In this document: piece after piece, positions 46,519 through 55,201 of the stretch
How positions within the stretch are numbered: position 1 is the stretch's first letter
How the letters are laid out: each line of letters starts with the position of its first letter
Source: Xenococcus sp. MO_188.B8
GTDB taxonomy: Bacteria > Cyanobacteriota > Cyanobacteriia > Cyanobacteriales > Xenococcaceae
Length of the DNA: 64,000 nt
Direction: 5' to 3'
Assembly: GCA_030065615.1 (NCBI GenBank)
Contig: JASJDR010000022.1
Location: 1 to 64,000 of the forward strand
Notes under the pieces: model-generated
The model's input: the letters and a program-made list of their open reading frames with translations, nothing else
What the model was told of the DNA's origin: nothing
Database searches by the model: none
Translations under genes and position numbers: made by a program

Positions 46519-47925
46519 TTAACCTAAATGGGTGAGAAAACTGATGCTGGGAGCAAAGAAATATTCTCCTCCTTTCATAAAGGCCCAGAGTTTAAACCCA
46601 TATTCTTGAGTATCTGCTTCACCCCATTTTTTAGGCCATTTTTGAGTTCCTTCGGGCTGACCAATGACCGGATCAGGGCCTACCCCGACTTGCACAAAGC
46701 GATCGGGATTGGACCATCTCGCTTGCATAAAATTAAACTGATTTTCAATATTAGCTTGGAAACAAAGGAACAGTAATCCTGACCCAGTTTGGGGAGCTTG
46801 GTTGGTATCGTTTTCTCCATAACTAATAGCTCGACGGGCAATACGATGGTTTTTCTCCACTGCTAAAGCTTCATCAAAACCAGGGGAAGATTCTACTCTA
46901 CCTGTATCTCCTCGCGGATTCGTTTTTCGAATATGAGCGTGAAACGGACATTTCGTAGCGTCAACATCAGCGTCGTAATTGAAGTTATTAGTTGGGGTAA
47001 CAGCGTAGGTAGGAATATCGGACTTGGTCACTGGAGTTCCATCGGCGAAACGACCCATGACTAAGGCTCCAGCTAAATCATTGTTAATGTTTAAGGTTTG
47101 GGCAAGTTTTTGCTGATCTGCACGAAATGCTTTAACATCTTGTTCTAGTTTGCGATAGACTAAATAGCTGCCATAACTATCTTCTGTCTTGCCATTGTGA
47201 TCTTTAACCAAAAGAATATCTAAAGAAGCCCTGGGGTCCCATTGACTAAAATCAGAATCATTAGTCTGAGCTTTGACAATATCTCGTTTCAAGAATAAGG
47301 GTTGACTTACTCCATCTACAAAACCGAAATGCTCGATAACTTGCCCCGCTTGATTTCTGAGAATAAAGCCATCTTCTCGATGAAGAATGATCGCAACTTG
47401 ACGTAGTTTTGCAGTAATTTGATTGACCGCTTGTAATAACTTAAGAAGATGATCATCAGCAATGAGAATTAAGGCATGAATTTCATTTTGATAGCCTACT
47501 TCCCATTGTTTAACCTCAGGATCGCCTAAGAAATCTCTAATTTGACTATTCTTCATTCCCATAGTGAAAGGCTGATCTTTAGGAACTTGAAAAGGTTCAA
47601 ATTCTAGTGCTTCATAGCCTTTGCGAGAGAAAAAAACATTGGCAAAGATAGTTCCAGCTATTCCTTCTTGCTTATAACGTAAGGCTTCATCTGCTTGCTG
47701 TTTAGCCGATGTTACATAGGTTCGAGTAAAAGCTTGTATCCATTCCTTGGCTCCCTGAATCTGCCCAGGTTTCCACTGAACAAAAAGATGTACGCTATGC
47801 TCTCGCCCATGTCCTTTCAAAATATTTCCCTGTAGATCTTCAAGTAAACCTTGATATTTACCAGGATTTACTGGATCAATGCCAGTTTCAGGAAGATTTT
47901 TTAAGTCTGCTTCTGTTAGTGCCAT
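46519..47925 (-). CDS. Dyp-type heme peroxidase
   Basis: 468 residues. Family signature EHFGFVDGVSQP with the GxxDG motif at residues 201-205 (Asp204, distal), proximal heme His331 in FHAHIRKTNPRGD, and the distal Arg region IARRAISYGEND at about residue 365. N-terminal LLEDLQGNILKGHGREHSVH is typical of the longer DyP subclasses (C/D-like). No signal peptide: cytoplasmic, or exported with help. It would oxidise a wide range of substrates with hydrogen peroxide. The neighbouring galactose-oxidase-like and GMC enzymes are potential peroxide sources. Confidence 0.92.
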   Translation of the reverse strand: MALTEADLKNLPETGIDPVNPGKYQGLLEDLQGNILKGHGREHSVHLFVQWKPGQIQGAKEWIQAFTRTYVTSAKQQADEALRYKQEGIAGTIFANVFFSRKGYEALEFEPFQVPKDQPFTMGMKNSQIRDFLGDPEVKQWEVGYQNEIHALILIADDHLLKLLQAVNQITAKLRQVAIILHREDGFILRNQAGQVIEHFGFVDGVSQPLFLKRDIVKAQTNDSDFSQWDPRASLDILLVKDHNGKTEDSYGSYLVYRKLEQDVKAFRADQQKLAQTLNINNDLAGALVMGRFADGTPVTKSDIPTYAVTPTNNFNYDADVDATKCPFHAHIRKTNPRGDTGRVESSPGFDEALAVEKNHRIARRAISYGENDTNQAPQTGSGLLFLCFQANIENQFNFMQARWSNPDRFVQVGVGPDPVIGQPEGTQKWPKKWGEADTQEYGFKLWAFMKGGEYFFAPSISFLTHLG

Positions 47926-48007
47926 TAACTTATACCGTTGTCATTTAAAGTTTGCAAAATCTGATAATCAAGACAAGAAAGACAATTAACTTGAGTTCAG
48001 CTAACTC

Positions 48008-49975
48008 TTAAGCTTCAAGCTTGATAATTTTGGCATGGGAGGGTTTACCAATGTCATTGAGATAAAACATCATGTAATATCCTGGGGGATAGAGATGGGC
48101 ATTGGGAGGAGCAGTAAATTCTATTGATGACCCATCAGCTAAGACTTTCATTGGTAAATCCACTAACCTTTGTCCATAATCAAAGGAATGGGTAACTGAA
48201 CCGAGTTTATTCAGAACTAAAGAACCTTTTTCTGTGCCATCTTTAACTGTAATAGTGCCTGATTGACCATATTTAAGGATCTCGGGCGCACTCAGAATTT
48301 CTGGACGTGCTCCCGGCTTAAATAAATAGGGAGGACTAAAGATCTCACCTTGCCAGATTTCTGCGGGAACAAAGGGTTCTGGATCGCCCTCAGCAAAATA
48401 ATGTTGGGGATCTTGGTAAAAAGTTTCGATGTCAAATTCCTCAGGCTCACCTGATTTATTCGTTAACTTGGCAATACGGAAAAATCTTTTAGGATCACCC
48501 AGCACATCGACATGAATCGTTCCATCTTCTTCGATGGCAGCTCGGTTGGCATTTCCTCCGACGATTAGCACCCGAGCATCAGGTAATAAAACTGCCCCGT
48601 TATGGTAAAGTCTGGGGAATTTGGCGGTATTAAGTGATTGAGTTGTATAGCCTGCTGCTACAGCTTGGTCAGGGGTTAACAATAAAGGTTCATAAATCGG
48701 TTGATATTCGGGATATCGACCCCCATTAGTTACTAAAATTTCTTGGGTGGGTAAAATCACAGCCTGTAAGTTAGCTCTAGGTTGAGGAAGAAAATCATCA
48801 AAGATCTCCCATTTACCATTAGGTTCGCCACTATTTTCTGGAGAAATCCAATGTTGTAAACTGGTGGCTATCCTCGTACCTTCTGGAAATCCGTCAGTAT
48901 TGCCCTCCCGTCCAAAACTAATGCTATTGGTGCCGATAATCCCACCGAATAACAAGACATCTTCGGAATTGGGAACTTGCAGGGCAGTCCCGTAAGCTTT
49001 AGAGGTTTCTGATCTTTCTGGGCCTGGTTCAAAACTAACAGCTGATTCCCCTGATGCTGTTTCTTCTATGGTCATGAGATAGCTTTTTTTGCTGTAATGA
49101 GGGACTAATACCCCAGCAATACCCGCTTCATCTCCAGTGATTAAAAGACGTCCATCAGCTAAGGGAAAGACGCGGGGATAAAGGTCGATGCTATCATAAA
49201 CATCTTCTCCTTCTACCTTGGTGTTAAAGGGACTGTTTTTCACATATCGGAGATCGATGTACTGAAGTTTTTCAGTCTTGGGATCGTAAATTTCTAAACT
49301 AGGATTAATTTGGTTGGGTTCGGCAAATCTTAAACCAGAAAAAATCGCGATCTTCCCATCATCTAGGGTAATGAGACTAGGATACCAACGTCCATCTTTC
49401 ATCTGTCCCAGGTCGGTCCATTCTCCTGTGCGCCAGTTATAGAGGTTCAACCATTTTGAGCCAGTAAAAGCTCCTCCAGGGTAATAGCGTCCTGTACCAC
49501 CCACAAATAAGACATTCCCATCGGCTAATTGTATATGGCCAGCACAAAAGAGATCGTTAGTGGTCTTGTGTTGGAGCTCTGTATCGTATAGGAGAGCAGG
49601 AGGTGAGGGGATGCGTTCAAATTCTCCGGTTTCCGGATCTAGTAACCCACTATTGTTAATGATATCGTAGTTAGTCAGATCCACACCCTCAATAAATTTA
49701 TATTCTCCATCCTCTTCCACTAGGCGACTGCGAAAACTACTACCGTTAACCATTAAAACTTTCCCATTAGGCAGCAGGACGGTATGGACAGACTGGATAC
49801 GATCGCTCTGAGGGGGCAGGGGAATTGTTTCCCAGACACCCATAGTTGCTTCTTGGCCACTTGTCGTATCCGCGATCGCCTGCGCTACGCCGCCAAAAAC
49901 TAGGCTGAAGGCGAGGACAAAGGTCAGAAAAATTGAGAGAATTCTTATTCTAGAAGTTAATGACTTTGCTGGCAT
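48008..49975 (-). CDS. secreted galactose oxidase-like copper radical oxidase
   Basis: 655 residues from ATG at 49975 (MPAKSLTSRI); other in-frame starts (50002, 50152) overlap the upstream gene. Sec signal ILSIFLTFVLAFSLVFGGV, cleaved near AQA. A kelch propeller (repeats VLLPNGKVLMVNGSSF, LADGNVLFVGGTGRYYP, LLPDARVLIVGGN) is followed by a DUF1929 C-terminal domain (PPGYYMMFYLNDIGKPSHA). All ligands of the copper site of galactose/glyoxal oxidase have counterparts: Cys144 (DLFCAGH) and Tyr198 (GRWYPS) for the thioether crosslink, Tyr457-His458 (RLYHNG) and His596 (VTHSFD). Predicted to oxidise primary alcohols or aldehydes of sugars to products plus hydrogen peroxide. Confidence 0.85.
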   Translation of the reverse strand: MPAKSLTSRIRILSIFLTFVLAFSLVFGGVAQAIADTTSGQEATMGVWETIPLPPQSDRIQSVHTVLLPNGKVLMVNGSSFRSRLVEEDGEYKFIEGVDLTNYDIINNSGLLDPETGEFERIPSPPALLYDTELQHKTTNDLFCAGHIQLADGNVLFVGGTGRYYPGGAFTGSKWLNLYNWRTGEWTDLGQMKDGRWYPSLITLDDGKIAIFSGLRFAEPNQINPSLEIYDPKTEKLQYIDLRYVKNSPFNTKVEGEDVYDSIDLYPRVFPLADGRLLITGDEAGIAGVLVPHYSKKSYLMTIEETASGESAVSFEPGPERSETSKAYGTALQVPNSEDVLLFGGIIGTNSISFGREGNTDGFPEGTRIATSLQHWISPENSGEPNGKWEIFDDFLPQPRANLQAVILPTQEILVTNGGRYPEYQPIYEPLLLTPDQAVAAGYTTQSLNTAKFPRLYHNGAVLLPDARVLIVGGNANRAAIEEDGTIHVDVLGDPKRFFRIAKLTNKSGEPEEFDIETFYQDPQHYFAEGDPEPFVPAEIWQGEIFSPPYLFKPGARPEILSAPEILKYGQSGTITVKDGTEKGSLVLNKLGSVTHSFDYGQRLVDLPMKVLADGSSIEFTAPPNAHLYPPGYYMMFYLNDIGKPSHAKIIKLEA

Positions 49976-49991
49976 ATGTGATGAAATCTCG

Positions 49992-51017
49992 TTACTTAGC
50001 ATTAAGAATTTGCTGGAGTTCTTGTTGAGTTGCGTGGATAGCTTTATCAGCAATATCATAGGCACTGGGATAGGGATTGGGCTTATCTTCGCCTGGAATC
50101 CAAAACTTGCGTCGTGACAGCCGTAGAGAGTTGATAAAGGCGGGAATAGCATTAAAAATTTCCACGGCGATTGGCCCTTGATAGACCTGTAAAATAGGTT
50201 CTAAGAAGGGTTGCCAGGGTAGCCAACTAGTATGAACAGCTCCGCGATCTGGAGGAGAAACCTGGATATAATGAAGCCTTTCTTGCTCGGCTAAATAGGC
50301 AACTTGGGTTTTAAAGATTTCGGGGCCATCTCCATCAAGGGTTTCGTGGGCGCTATCGATCACAACTCCCACCTGTTTGCTCTCCACCCCCTTAAGAAAC
50401 TCAATTAACTGAGATAATTTATTGGGGCCAGGAGTTTCCCAGTGGGTGATTGGTTCAATGGCTAATTTAACTTTTTTCCCTTCTGCATAGTGCCCTAATT
50501 CATTGAGGATAGGTTGAGCGGTTTGATAACGAATCGCTAACTGCTCCTGTAGTTGATCACTCCAAATAGGCTCATTAAAATCTGTGGTGGGAAAAACACC
50601 ATAGGGAATCACGATCGGACCCATCATAATTTCCCCCCTTAAAGCTGCAGTAATATCGACTCTTGATTTAAGATATTCCAAGGCTGCTTGCCTTTGTTGG
50701 GGATAGGGAGCACTGGGGTCGAAGGTTCGTGTTGCCCCGACATTAGTCGCGATCGCCACATCGGCCAATCCTTCGGAGTCCAAATAATGGCGTAGATTGG
50801 TATAGTTTTCTAGATCTTTAGCATAATCTGGAGTTTGGCCATAATCTGGAGCAAAGCTGGGGGCAATGGGAAACTCAAACCCACTATAACCATAGGTTTT
50901 TAGCTTTTTAATATGGGCAACCACGATTTGCCGATATTCTAAATCATCGGGTTTCATGTCCGTGGTAAACATAAAAAAGCTGAGGTAAATATCGGGCAAA
51001 GATGAAGCGTTACTCAT
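49992..51017 (-). CDS. sugar phosphate isomerase/epimerase-type TIM-barrel protein
   Basis: 341 residues of the AP-endonuclease-2-like TIM barrel. YLSFFMFTTDMKPDDLEYRQ at the N-terminus, then the metal-site blocks VKLAIEPITHWETPGPN (Glu), GVVIDSAHETLDG (Asp and His), LHYIQVSPPDRGAVHTSW (His) and PIAVEIFNAIPAF (Glu). This resembles ketose 3-epimerases and xylose-isomerase-like proteins. No signal peptide. It ends 17 bp before the copper oxidase start, so the two are translationally close. Substrate unknown. Confidence 0.82.
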   Translation of the reverse strand: MSNASSLPDIYLSFFMFTTDMKPDDLEYRQIVVAHIKKLKTYGYSGFEFPIAPSFAPDYGQTPDYAKDLENYTNLRHYLDSEGLADVAIATNVGATRTFDPSAPYPQQRQAALEYLKSRVDITAALRGEIMMGPIVIPYGVFPTTDFNEPIWSDQLQEQLAIRYQTAQPILNELGHYAEGKKVKLAIEPITHWETPGPNKLSQLIEFLKGVESKQVGVVIDSAHETLDGDGPEIFKTQVAYLAEQERLHYIQVSPPDRGAVHTSWLPWQPFLEPILQVYQGPIAVEIFNAIPAFINSLRLSRRKFWIPGEDKPNPYPSAYDIADKAIHATQQELQQILNAK

Positions 51018-51133
51018 GTCGTTCTTATCTTATATAGTCACTTTTTATTAAGAGAGCTTTTCCATCCAAGTAAGGGGAAGCAGGGTAAGAAAAGAAAAAA
51101 TTCAATAACTCCCCCCTCAGGAGCTGATAACTG

Positions 51134-51163
51134 TTGTAGAGGCGAACGGTCATTCACCCCTAC
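51134..51163. repeat. degenerate GAGGCGAACGGTCATTCACCCCT palindrome
   Basis: Diverged copy of the palindrome at 5322-5347 (GGGGCGAACGG arm). Lies after the TIM-barrel gene start and before the NTF2-fold gene end. Confidence 0.55.
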
Positions 51164-51177
51164 TGAATAACTGAAAC

Positions 51178-51567
51178 TTAGTAGCCCTTGCCTGTCAGCC
51201 AAGGAATCAAGCCTTCTGGATCTTCAACAATGGCTTTAGGATCGAACATAGGCCAAACATAGACAATTCCTTCTTCGTCAAGACGGAAAAAATTGTTGAG
51301 GGTATAAAGAGTCCCTTTAGTTGTCTTCATCTGCCAGACACCACTTGCTGTCGGATAGTCAACAGTGGTTGAGAGAATAGTTACTTCTGTAACGCGAGTC
51401 GAAACATCGCTCACAAAATTGACAACGGCTTCAACGCCGTCGAAGGTACTTTGACTAATGGGGCTGAGAAATTGAATCTTAGAAGAGAACTTTACTAAGG
51501 AAAAATCACCAGTTCTGAAAGCGTTAAAGTAGTCTTTGAGTATGGCGTGATATTGTTCTTGGTCCAT
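51178..51567 (-). CDS. NTF2-like (SnoaL/DUF4440-type) protein 1
   Basis: 129 residues from ATG at 51567 (MDQEQYHAILKDYFNAFRTG), with GGAGAT about 8 nt upstream; the TTG at 51582 is less likely. The NTF2-like cone fold is suggested by the helix at the start, FSSKIQFLSPISQSTFDGVE, VVNFVSDVSTRVTEVTI and YTLNNFFRLDEEGIVYVWPM. Such proteins act as small isomerases, hydrolases or binding proteins. Substrate unknown. Same strand as the cluster. Confidence 0.7.
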   Translation of the reverse strand: MDQEQYHAILKDYFNAFRTGDFSLVKFSSKIQFLSPISQSTFDGVEAVVNFVSDVSTRVTEVTILSTTVDYPTASGVWQMKTTKGTLYTLNNFFRLDEEGIVYVWPMFDPKAIVEDPEGLIPWLTGKGY

Positions 51568-51727
51568 GTTACAAATCTCCAAAATTTACAAAATACAAAA
51601 TTAGGCTCAGACGCATGTAAACTCTATCCTCAGAATTTCGAAAAGGCAATCGAAATATGTAACTTAGGTAAATCCAAGCTGAGCAAAGAGATTAGCTTTT
51701 TTTCTTTATTTACTTCCAGCTTGAAGC

Positions 51728-52129
51728 TTACAGCTTTGATAGCGGTTTATTGTTCCAAATTTGACGGTCAATTTTCCACTGTTGGGGTTCTTTTTTCATT
51801 AACCATAAAGCTCTAAACTTGACCCTTTTAGATGGACTACCGTCATAGGGGTAAATGGTTGCGATCGAAATACCAATTACATAACCAAAATCTCCCATAA
51901 CCTTAATTTCATCAGCGGTGAAAATAGGATCAATATCTTGGTTGGCAATGCTCTGGGCAAACCCTTCGAGAATATCTTCTCGACCGCAGCGGTCTGGTAC
52001 ATTAGGAGCCATCCAAAGGGCGCTGTCAGTGTACATATCACCGTAACCTTGAAGATTTTTAGTTCTCACATTTTCGGCATAGACTTCCTCAAATAGTTTT
52101 CTAATTTCTTCGCGATCGCTAGATGACAT
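51728..52129 (-). CDS. NTF2-like (SnoaL/SgcJ-type) protein 2
   Basis: 133 residues from ATG at 52129, preceded directly by the Shine-Dalgarno GAGGT. Motifs: DREEIRKLFEEVYAENVRTK, YGDMYTDSALWMAPNVPDRC, GREDILEGFAQSIAN, and RVKFRALWLMKKEPQQWKID. This is the DUF4440/SgcJ group. Paired with protein 1 but only weakly similar to it, so not a recent duplicate. Function in the cluster unknown. Confidence 0.72.
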   Translation of the reverse strand: MSSSDREEIRKLFEEVYAENVRTKNLQGYGDMYTDSALWMAPNVPDRCGREDILEGFAQSIANQDIDPIFTADEIKVMGDFGYVIGISIATIYPYDGSPSKRVKFRALWLMKKEPQQWKIDRQIWNNKPLSKL

Positions 52130-52178
52130 TTTTTTACCTCTTAGCAAAGTGATTCATGAACAAATGCTTTATGGAAAA

Positions 52179-53354
52179 CTATAAACCTGTCACTTGATGA
52201 AGATAATTGCGAGCCATCAGAGCATACTCTAACGGTTCACGTAAAGGCTTAATGGTAGTATTGCTGGGATCTTGTTCCGCTTCTACCATTAACCATCCTT
52301 TATAGTCGGCATTAGCCAGTGCTTGGAAAATTGGCTCAAATTTAATTATTCCTGCGTCATCACCAGGAACAGTAAAGACCCCAGCGCGAATGGCATCTAA
52401 AAAGCTAAGCTCTTCTGCTTTGGCTTGATTTAAGATATCTTGGCGAATATTTTTGAGATGAACATGCTTGATGCGCTGACCATAGGTTTTTATCAGAGCC
52501 AAAATTTCATTCTGGCTAACACCTGCATAGTAAAGATGACCAGTATCAAGGAGTAATTTAACGCTATCATCGGTACTTGACATCAATCGCTTAATATCCG
52601 CTAGCGTTTCCACTCCTGTTCCGATATGAGGATGGTAACACAGCACCATGCCTTGAGCCGCGGCTTGCATACCTAAAGAATTTAGTCCCTCAGTTAAAGC
52701 ATCCCATTGATCATTAGTAAAAATAGGTCTGTTTGCTAAGGGTTCGGTGGGTTGTTGATGGACAGCCCCTCCGAGTTCAGCAACTACAATGACGTTACTA
52801 TCAAAATTCTCCATGAACGCCATCTGATTCTCGAAGATTTTTTGGCTATCATCTGCCGCTCCAATGGTGAAGTAAGTCCCGACCCAGGGTTCAGAAATGG
52901 TTAAACCCCGATCCTCTAAGTCCTTTTTCAACACGGCGACATCCTTGGGGAACTTAGGCGCTCCTTGAGTTCCTTTAAACCCTGATAGTGCGATTTCACT
53001 GATAATCTGTTTATAGGAAATAGGAGGATTGAGATCCATCGTCAGATCATCACTGTTACTCCAACCTGTGGGGGTAATTCCTAAACGGACTTGATTCGAG
53101 TTAAAAAGCTGAGTTTGAGCTGCGGCATTGGCAGGGACTGCAGTAGTGATCCCCATCAAGATCACCATAACGAAGACAATCAAATAACGGCTGATTTGTT
53201 TCAATATAGCTACATCCTGAAACTTTTGAAGTTTTTTAAGATAGATATCCTTCGGCTTGTTGCCATCGGCTATACCAGTCTCGAACGAAAGAGTTTCTAT
53301 TTGCTGTGTAGTTTTTTCTATGATCTGTGTAGTTTTTTCTATGATTTGTGTCAT
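52179..53354 (-). CDS. exported inosose dehydratase (IolE)-like TIM-barrel protein
   Basis: 391 residues from ATG at 53354. An unusual N-terminus of about 55 residues includes a perfect TQIIEKT-TQIIEKT repeat, then one membrane/signal segment (YLIVFVMVILMGITTAVPAN, then AAA). The body is IolE-like: VRLGITPTGWSNSDDL, IALSGFKGTQGAPKFP, IVVAELGGAVHQQPT, LCYHPHIGTGVET, LLLDTGHLYYAGVSQ, KHVHLKNIRQDILNQAKAEE and GWLMVEAEQDPSNTTIKPL. In inositol catabolism IolE dehydrates 2-keto-myo-inositol, normally in the cytoplasm; export is unexpected. First gene of the minus-strand cluster and probably near its promoter. Confidence 0.8.
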   Translation of the reverse strand: MTQIIEKTTQIIEKTTQQIETLSFETGIADGNKPKDIYLKKLQKFQDVAILKQISRYLIVFVMVILMGITTAVPANAAAQTQLFNSNQVRLGITPTGWSNSDDLTMDLNPPISYKQIISEIALSGFKGTQGAPKFPKDVAVLKKDLEDRGLTISEPWVGTYFTIGAADDSQKIFENQMAFMENFDSNVIVVAELGGAVHQQPTEPLANRPIFTNDQWDALTEGLNSLGMQAAAQGMVLCYHPHIGTGVETLADIKRLMSSTDDSVKLLLDTGHLYYAGVSQNEILALIKTYGQRIKHVHLKNIRQDILNQAKAEELSFLDAIRAGVFTVPGDDAGIIKFEPIFQALANADYKGWLMVEAEQDPSNTTIKPLREPLEYALMARNYLHQVTGL

Positions 53355-53720
53355 GAGAATTTTTGGGGATTGATAATCTCTTAGCACTCAGACAAGAATA
53401 TACTGCGTGAGACAAGAAATTCTAACTTCTTCCAAACTGATCAAAGCTTTGATTTAACAAAATCTTAGTATTTTGTTAAAAGTACAGTTTTAAGTCAACC
53501 GCAGTACAGTTTTCATGATTACTAGGCAATCACTTCTTCATTAAAACAACACCTTACAAGTAAATTGGAAAAAATAATACATAAATTAATCTTTTGGGCT
53601 CAACAAGCAGAATTTTAAGTTCCCGTAAAATTTCTGTTACAAAGAATACATTTTAAAAATAAAAATGTTATCTTAAGTAAATACCAATATATGCATTATT
53701 TTTTGATCAAAGAGTCCATT

Positions 53721-53879
53721 ATGAACCAAAATCGCCAAGAAAAACTAGCCAAAGCAGCGCTAACTTACCGTGAAAGTCTCCGCAAAAATTTAGAACATCG
53801 CCTAGAAGCAGCAAGAGCTCAAGGTAACGATAAACTAGTTAGGCAACTAGAAGCAGAAGCTAATTATCTTCATATATGA
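53721..53879 (+). CDS. 52-residue conserved helical protein, possibly PirA-like
   Basis: ATG at 53721 (an upstream in-frame ATG at 53691 gives a less likely extension). Sequence blocks: RQEKLAKAALTYRESLRKNL, EHRLEAARAQGNDKLVRQLE, AEANYLHI. Two amphipathic helices joined by AQGND, highly charged, soluble. Size and the EHRLEAARAxGDxxLxxxLExE pattern recall PirA, the short PII-interacting regulator of arginine synthesis in cyanobacteria, but I cannot confirm this. AT-rich upstream region (53388-53720) has no gene and may contain the promoter. Confidence 0.6.
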   Translation: MNQNRQEKLAKAALTYRESLRKNLEHRLEAARAQGNDKLVRQLEAEANYLHI

Positions 53880-53945
53880 ATTAAAATTGCTTTGCGATTA
53901 GCTCTAAGCTGTTAGCTATCAACTGATTAAAGAAAGTTCAAGTAA
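53880..53945. repeat. TTAGCTnnAAGC-type repeat, second copy
   Basis: ATTGC-TTT-GCGAT followed by TAGCTCTAAGC and GTTAGCTAT, a diverged copy of the repeat directly after the ACP-oxoamine synthase gene at 17.37 kb. In both cases it begins at the stop codon. Confidence 0.5.
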
Positions 53946-53991
53946 AGGAGTAGTTAACTTTGCATGGTTTCTTGCTCCTTAATCCCTATAA

Positions 53992-55104
53992 TTATTTTCC
54001 TATCGCTAGGATTGCATTCTGACCTCCAAAACCAAAGCTGAAACAAAGAGTGTTTTGGGGGGTCTTTTTTGAGGAATTGAGCACCACATTTAAAGGGAAT
54101 GCCAAATCATTTAATCCGACGCAGGGAGGCAAATATCCAGTGTTTAAAGCCATTAAGCAAAAGGCTGCGCCGATCGCTCCTGATGCGCCTAAACTATGTC
54201 CTGTAGCTCCTTTCGTTGAGCTGACGGAAACTTGAGGGGTAAATAAATGCTCGATTAATTTGGCTTCATGCAAATCGTTTAACTTAGTACTAGTGCCATG
54301 AAGATGGATATAATCCACCTCATCAGGCTTGATCTTACTACGCTTTAAACATTGCTTAATCGCGATCGCGGCACTGCGGCTATTGGACTCGGGCGCAGTA
54401 ATAGCTTGCGCGTCGCAAGTTAAAGCAAAGCCCAAGATCCGACCGTAAATATGAGCCTTTCTGCTCTGAGCTAAAGTTGCCGTTTCTAGAACCACAACTG
54501 CCCCTCCTTCCGCTAAAACCAAACCCTCTCGTTTTCGATCAAAAGGATAGCAACCAGTCTGCGCCAAGGCTCCGAGGCGTTCAAATCCTGCCAAACTCAA
54601 TCTGGTAATCGGCGCTTCTACCGCTCCGGCAATTACCCTTTGACAGCTACCAGTTTGGATTAATTCCCAGGCTCTGGCGATCGCATGAATTCCTGTCGCA
54701 CAGGCAGCCATCGGCGACAAAACTGGGGCGCTGGTTTCAATCAGTCTGGCTGTCAATACTGCTCCACGATGGGGCAAACTATCCAACCAATGAGCCTTGG
54801 GAGAATATTGAGTTGCCAAATTTTCCCAAGTGGCTTGGCAACCGCGACTAGAACCAATAACTACACCAGAATCAGGCAGAGGTGTTTTTAAACCTGCATC
54901 CTGTAAAGCAGATTCCACCACAATCCTGGTTAAATCAGCCAAATCTGCAGGAGAATCGCCGATCATACCTAAAGGATAGGGTGGTAGTTCAGGAAAAGGC
55001 TGCATTAATCGAATCCCTGATTTTCCTGCCTGTAAACTTTGCCAGCTTGCAGTCAAAGAACCAAGACTAGTCCGCAAGCCAATCCCCGTAACTACAACAT
55101 CCAT
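53992..55104 (-). CDS. beta-ketoacyl-ACP synthase (KAS II-like)
   Basis: 370 residues, shorter than FabF (about 410). Catalytic triad: Cys135 in PMAACATGIHAIARA, His in YIHLHGTSTKLND and His in KGATGHSLGASGAIGAAFC. N-terminus VVVTGIGLRTSLGSLTASW and C-terminus CFSFGFGGQNAILA are family-typical. It should condense malonyl-ACP with an acyl chain. A second KAS specialised in a lipid pathway is possible given the FAAL genes, but it is 31 kb away from the nearest one and is not linked by context. Stands alone on the minus strand. Confidence 0.88.
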   Translation of the reverse strand: MDVVVTGIGLRTSLGSLTASWQSLQAGKSGIRLMQPFPELPPYPLGMIGDSPADLADLTRIVVESALQDAGLKTPLPDSGVVIGSSRGCQATWENLATQYSPKAHWLDSLPHRGAVLTARLIETSAPVLSPMAACATGIHAIARAWELIQTGSCQRVIAGAVEAPITRLSLAGFERLGALAQTGCYPFDRKREGLVLAEGGAVVVLETATLAQSRKAHIYGRILGFALTCDAQAITAPESNSRSAAIAIKQCLKRSKIKPDEVDYIHLHGTSTKLNDLHEAKLIEHLFTPQVSVSSTKGATGHSLGASGAIGAAFCLMALNTGYLPPCVGLNDLAFPLNVVLNSSKKTPQNTLCFSFGFGGQNAILAIGK

Positions 55105-55201
55105 CTATGCAAGTAATAAGTAATAAGTAGTATATTTTCACGCTAGTGATTAATTTTGCACAAATACTTATCACTATAATCGACTGATAACTGATAACTG
55201 T

